Source: Spirochaetota bacterium (GTDB lineage Bacteria > Spirochaetota > Spirochaetia > DSM-27196 > PWMO01). From it: a stretch of 5,354 nucleotides of DNA. The stretch is taken from contig JAAAOH010000277.1 in assembly GCA_009908925.1 (NCBI GenBank), positions 1 through 5,354 on the forward strand. The letters are read 5' to 3'. Below are positions 3,940-5,354 of the stretch, piece after piece; within the stretch, counting starts at the first letter, position 1; every line of letters starts with the position of its first letter. The translations under genes and the position numbers were made by a program. The notes beneath the pieces were generated by a model, which ran no database searches, was not told the origin of the DNA, and saw only the letters and a program-made list of their open reading frames with translations.

Positions 3940-5354
3940 CTTTGTTCCCTGCTCTTTTATCTGGCGAACGAGGAACTGAACGGTCGGTTCCACCGTCGGG
4001 TCGGTACGCATCCGATGCTCGATGCGCTGGCATGCATGCATCACGGTGGTATGGTCCCGTCCGCCGAACTCGAGGCCCACCTCCGTGGTTGAGTACTCGG
4101 TTATCTCCCGCGCAATGTACATGGCGAGCTGTCGGGGAAAGGCAATGACCTTGGTACGCTTCTTTCCTTTGAGCTCCTGGCTCGAGAGATTGAAATAGTC
4201 CGCGACGGTGCGTTGAATCACGTCCATGGTGATGTTCGTCTGCTTGGGACTTGCAAAGAAGTCCTTGAGCTGCTGCCGGGCGACATCGGGCGTAATCTCC
4301 TTGTCGACGAGATCGGCATAGGCGACGAGCTTGGTGAGCGCCGACTCGAGGTCCCGGACGTTCGTGGTGACGTTGTTACAGATGAGCTCTGTCACTTCCT
4401 CCGGAATGCGGATTCCCGTACGGTCGATCTTCTTTCTGAGGATGGCGTAGCGGGTCTCGTAGGACGGCGGCTGCAAGTCTACGTTGAGGCCACGCTCGAA
4501 TCGGCTGCGAAGCCGATCGGTGAGATCACGAATATCTGAGACCGGTCGGTCGGAGGTGAACACCATCTGCTTGTTCGAGTCATAGAGGGCGTTGAATGTA
4601 TGGAAGAGCTCTTCCTGCGTCTCGGGCTTGTTCTGCAGGAAGTGGATGTCGTCGACGAGGAGAATATCCGCGTAGCGGTAGCGGTTCTTGAAGCTCTGCG
4701 TGCGGTTCTCCCGCAACGATTGAATGAAGTCGTTGGTGAAGCTCTCCATGGTGACGTAGAGGATCTTCAGGTTGTCGAACTCCTGATGCGCCCAGTTGCC
4801 GATGGACTGGATGAGATGGGTCTTACCCAGTCCGACGCCGCCGTAGATCAGGCAGGGGTTGTAGCCGGTACCGGGGTTACGCGCGATCGCCATGGCGGCG
4901 TTGGCTGCAAAAGAGTTGTTCTGCCCGATGACGAAGTTTTCGAAGGTGTATTCTTCGCGCAGATTGGGGTGTGGAGGCTTCTTTGCGGGCGTGGTCACGA
5001 CACCCGCCGCAGCGGCGGCCTGCGGGGAGGTGGCACCCCCCGCTGTCTCGGCACCATCGCTGTCGGCCGCGGCATTGCCGCCTTCTGTGCCTTTTCCGCC
5101 GGCCTTCGCCGCCGGGGTGGAACCGGTGGAAGGAGCCGACGCACTGCTGCCGTTCGAGCCCGAGGAGGAGCCGTTACCGCCTCGTGGCATGCTCTTCACC
5201 TCGAAATCGAGTGCCAGATCGGTTCCCGAGAGCTCATGGAGTTTCTGCTCGATCATCGGAAGATACCGCTGGCGAACCTGATCGCGATAGAAGGAGGAGG
5301 GGACGGTAACGACGATTTCCGAGTCCCGCGAGTAGGAGTATTCCATACGGTTAA
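3931..5354 (-). CDS. dnaA: Chromosomal replication initiator protein DnaA (5' end outside window)
   Basis: DnaA binds DnaA boxes, forms an ATP-dependent filament and opens oriC. The frame is open to the window edge. ATG 5346 would give 471 residues but begins midway through domain I (the part matching IVVTVPSSFYRDQVRQRYLP), so roughly 40 N-terminal residues are probably missing and ATG 5346 is not the likely start. Counting from that ATG: end of domain I to about 50; domain II linker at 51-130, rich in Gly, Ser, Ala and Thr; AAA+ core with Walker A GGVGLGKTH at 169-177, Walker B LLVDD at 229-233, sensor 1 near 262-268, arginine finger R282 in SRF, sensor 2 R331 in NVRDLE; domain IV with the DNA-binding signature GGRDHTTVMHACQRI at 428-442. 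All catalytic motifs look intact. Its transcription runs towards oriC. The promoter lies outside the window. Confidence 0.96.
   Translation of the reverse strand, partial: NRMEYSYSRDSEIVVTVPSSFYRDQVRQRYLPMIEQKLHELSGTDLALDFEVKSMPRGGNGSSSGSNGSSASAPSTGSTPAAKAGGKGTEGGNAAADSDGAETAGGATSPQAAAAAGVVTTPAKKPPHPNLREEYTFENFVIGQNNSFAANAAMAIARNPGTGYNPCLIYGGVGLGKTHLIQSIGNWAHQEFDNLKILYVTMESFTNDFIQSLRENRTQSFKNRYRYADILLVDDIHFLQNKPETQEELFHTFNALYDSNKQMVFTSDRPVSDIRDLTDRLRSRFERGLNVDLQPPSYETRYAILRKKIDRTGIRIPEEVTELICNNVTTNVRDLESALTKLVAYADLVDKEITPDVARQQLKDFFASPKQTNITMDVIQRTVADYFNLSSQELKGKKRTKVIAFPRQLAMYIAREITEYSTTEVGLEFGGRDHTTVMHACQRIEHRMRTDPTVEPTVQFLVRQIKEQGTKSR

Noticed and set aside
4892..5309. Two plus-strand open frames opposite the dnaA linker
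   Set aside because: They are Ala/Pro- or Arg-rich translations of the low-complexity GC-rich domain II region read backwards.
5344..5346. ATG 5346 as the real dnaA start
   Set aside because: The frame stays open to the window edge, and the protein from this ATG would begin in the middle of domain I, so the true start is probably outside the window.

Overview
This is a chromosomal replication-origin window from a diderm bacterium of moderately high GC. All seven genes lie on the minus strand, in transcription order dnaA, dnaN, recF, dciA (DUF721), rpmH, rnpA, yidC. Both window edges cut a gene: dnaA lacks its 5' end and yidC its 3' end. YidC has the diderm form, with one N-terminal membrane helix followed by a periplasmic region. 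The run dnaA-dnaN-recF-DUF721 matches the start of spirochaete chromosomes such as Treponema, so a free-living Spirochaeta-like spirochaete is my best guess. That placement is inference from gene order and protein style, not from a database search.

Layout from right to left. Positions 5354-3931 hold dnaA, the initiator, with an unusually long low-complexity domain II. Positions 3930-3722 are the only long gene-free stretch (209 bp) and carry the putative oriC. It has three DnaA boxes that each differ at one position from TTATNCACA, and two weaker ones. Next to the dnaN leader is an ordered block of DnaA box, 12-bp spacer, six tandem DnaA-trio triplets and an AT-rich tract. This matches the basal unwinding architecture known from Bacillus subtilis. 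Positions 3721-2618 hold dnaN (sliding clamp), 2592-1489 recF (recombination mediator ATPase) and 1514-984 dciA (predicted replicative-helicase loader, overlapping recF). A near-consensus sigma-70-type promoter begins on the dciA stop codon and drives rpmH (909-754), rnpA (773-426, overlapping rpmH) and yidC (from 417).

The first four genes supply initiator, clamp, repair ATPase and helicase loader. The last three supply ribosomal protein L34, the RNase P protein and the membrane insertase, a conserved cluster near many bacterial origins. No tRNA, rRNA, CRISPR, insertion sequence or prophage remnant was seen. The genes are ordinary core genes. The part most worth a second look is the compact origin, chiefly the DnaA-trio tract that abuts the dnaN ribosome binding site.
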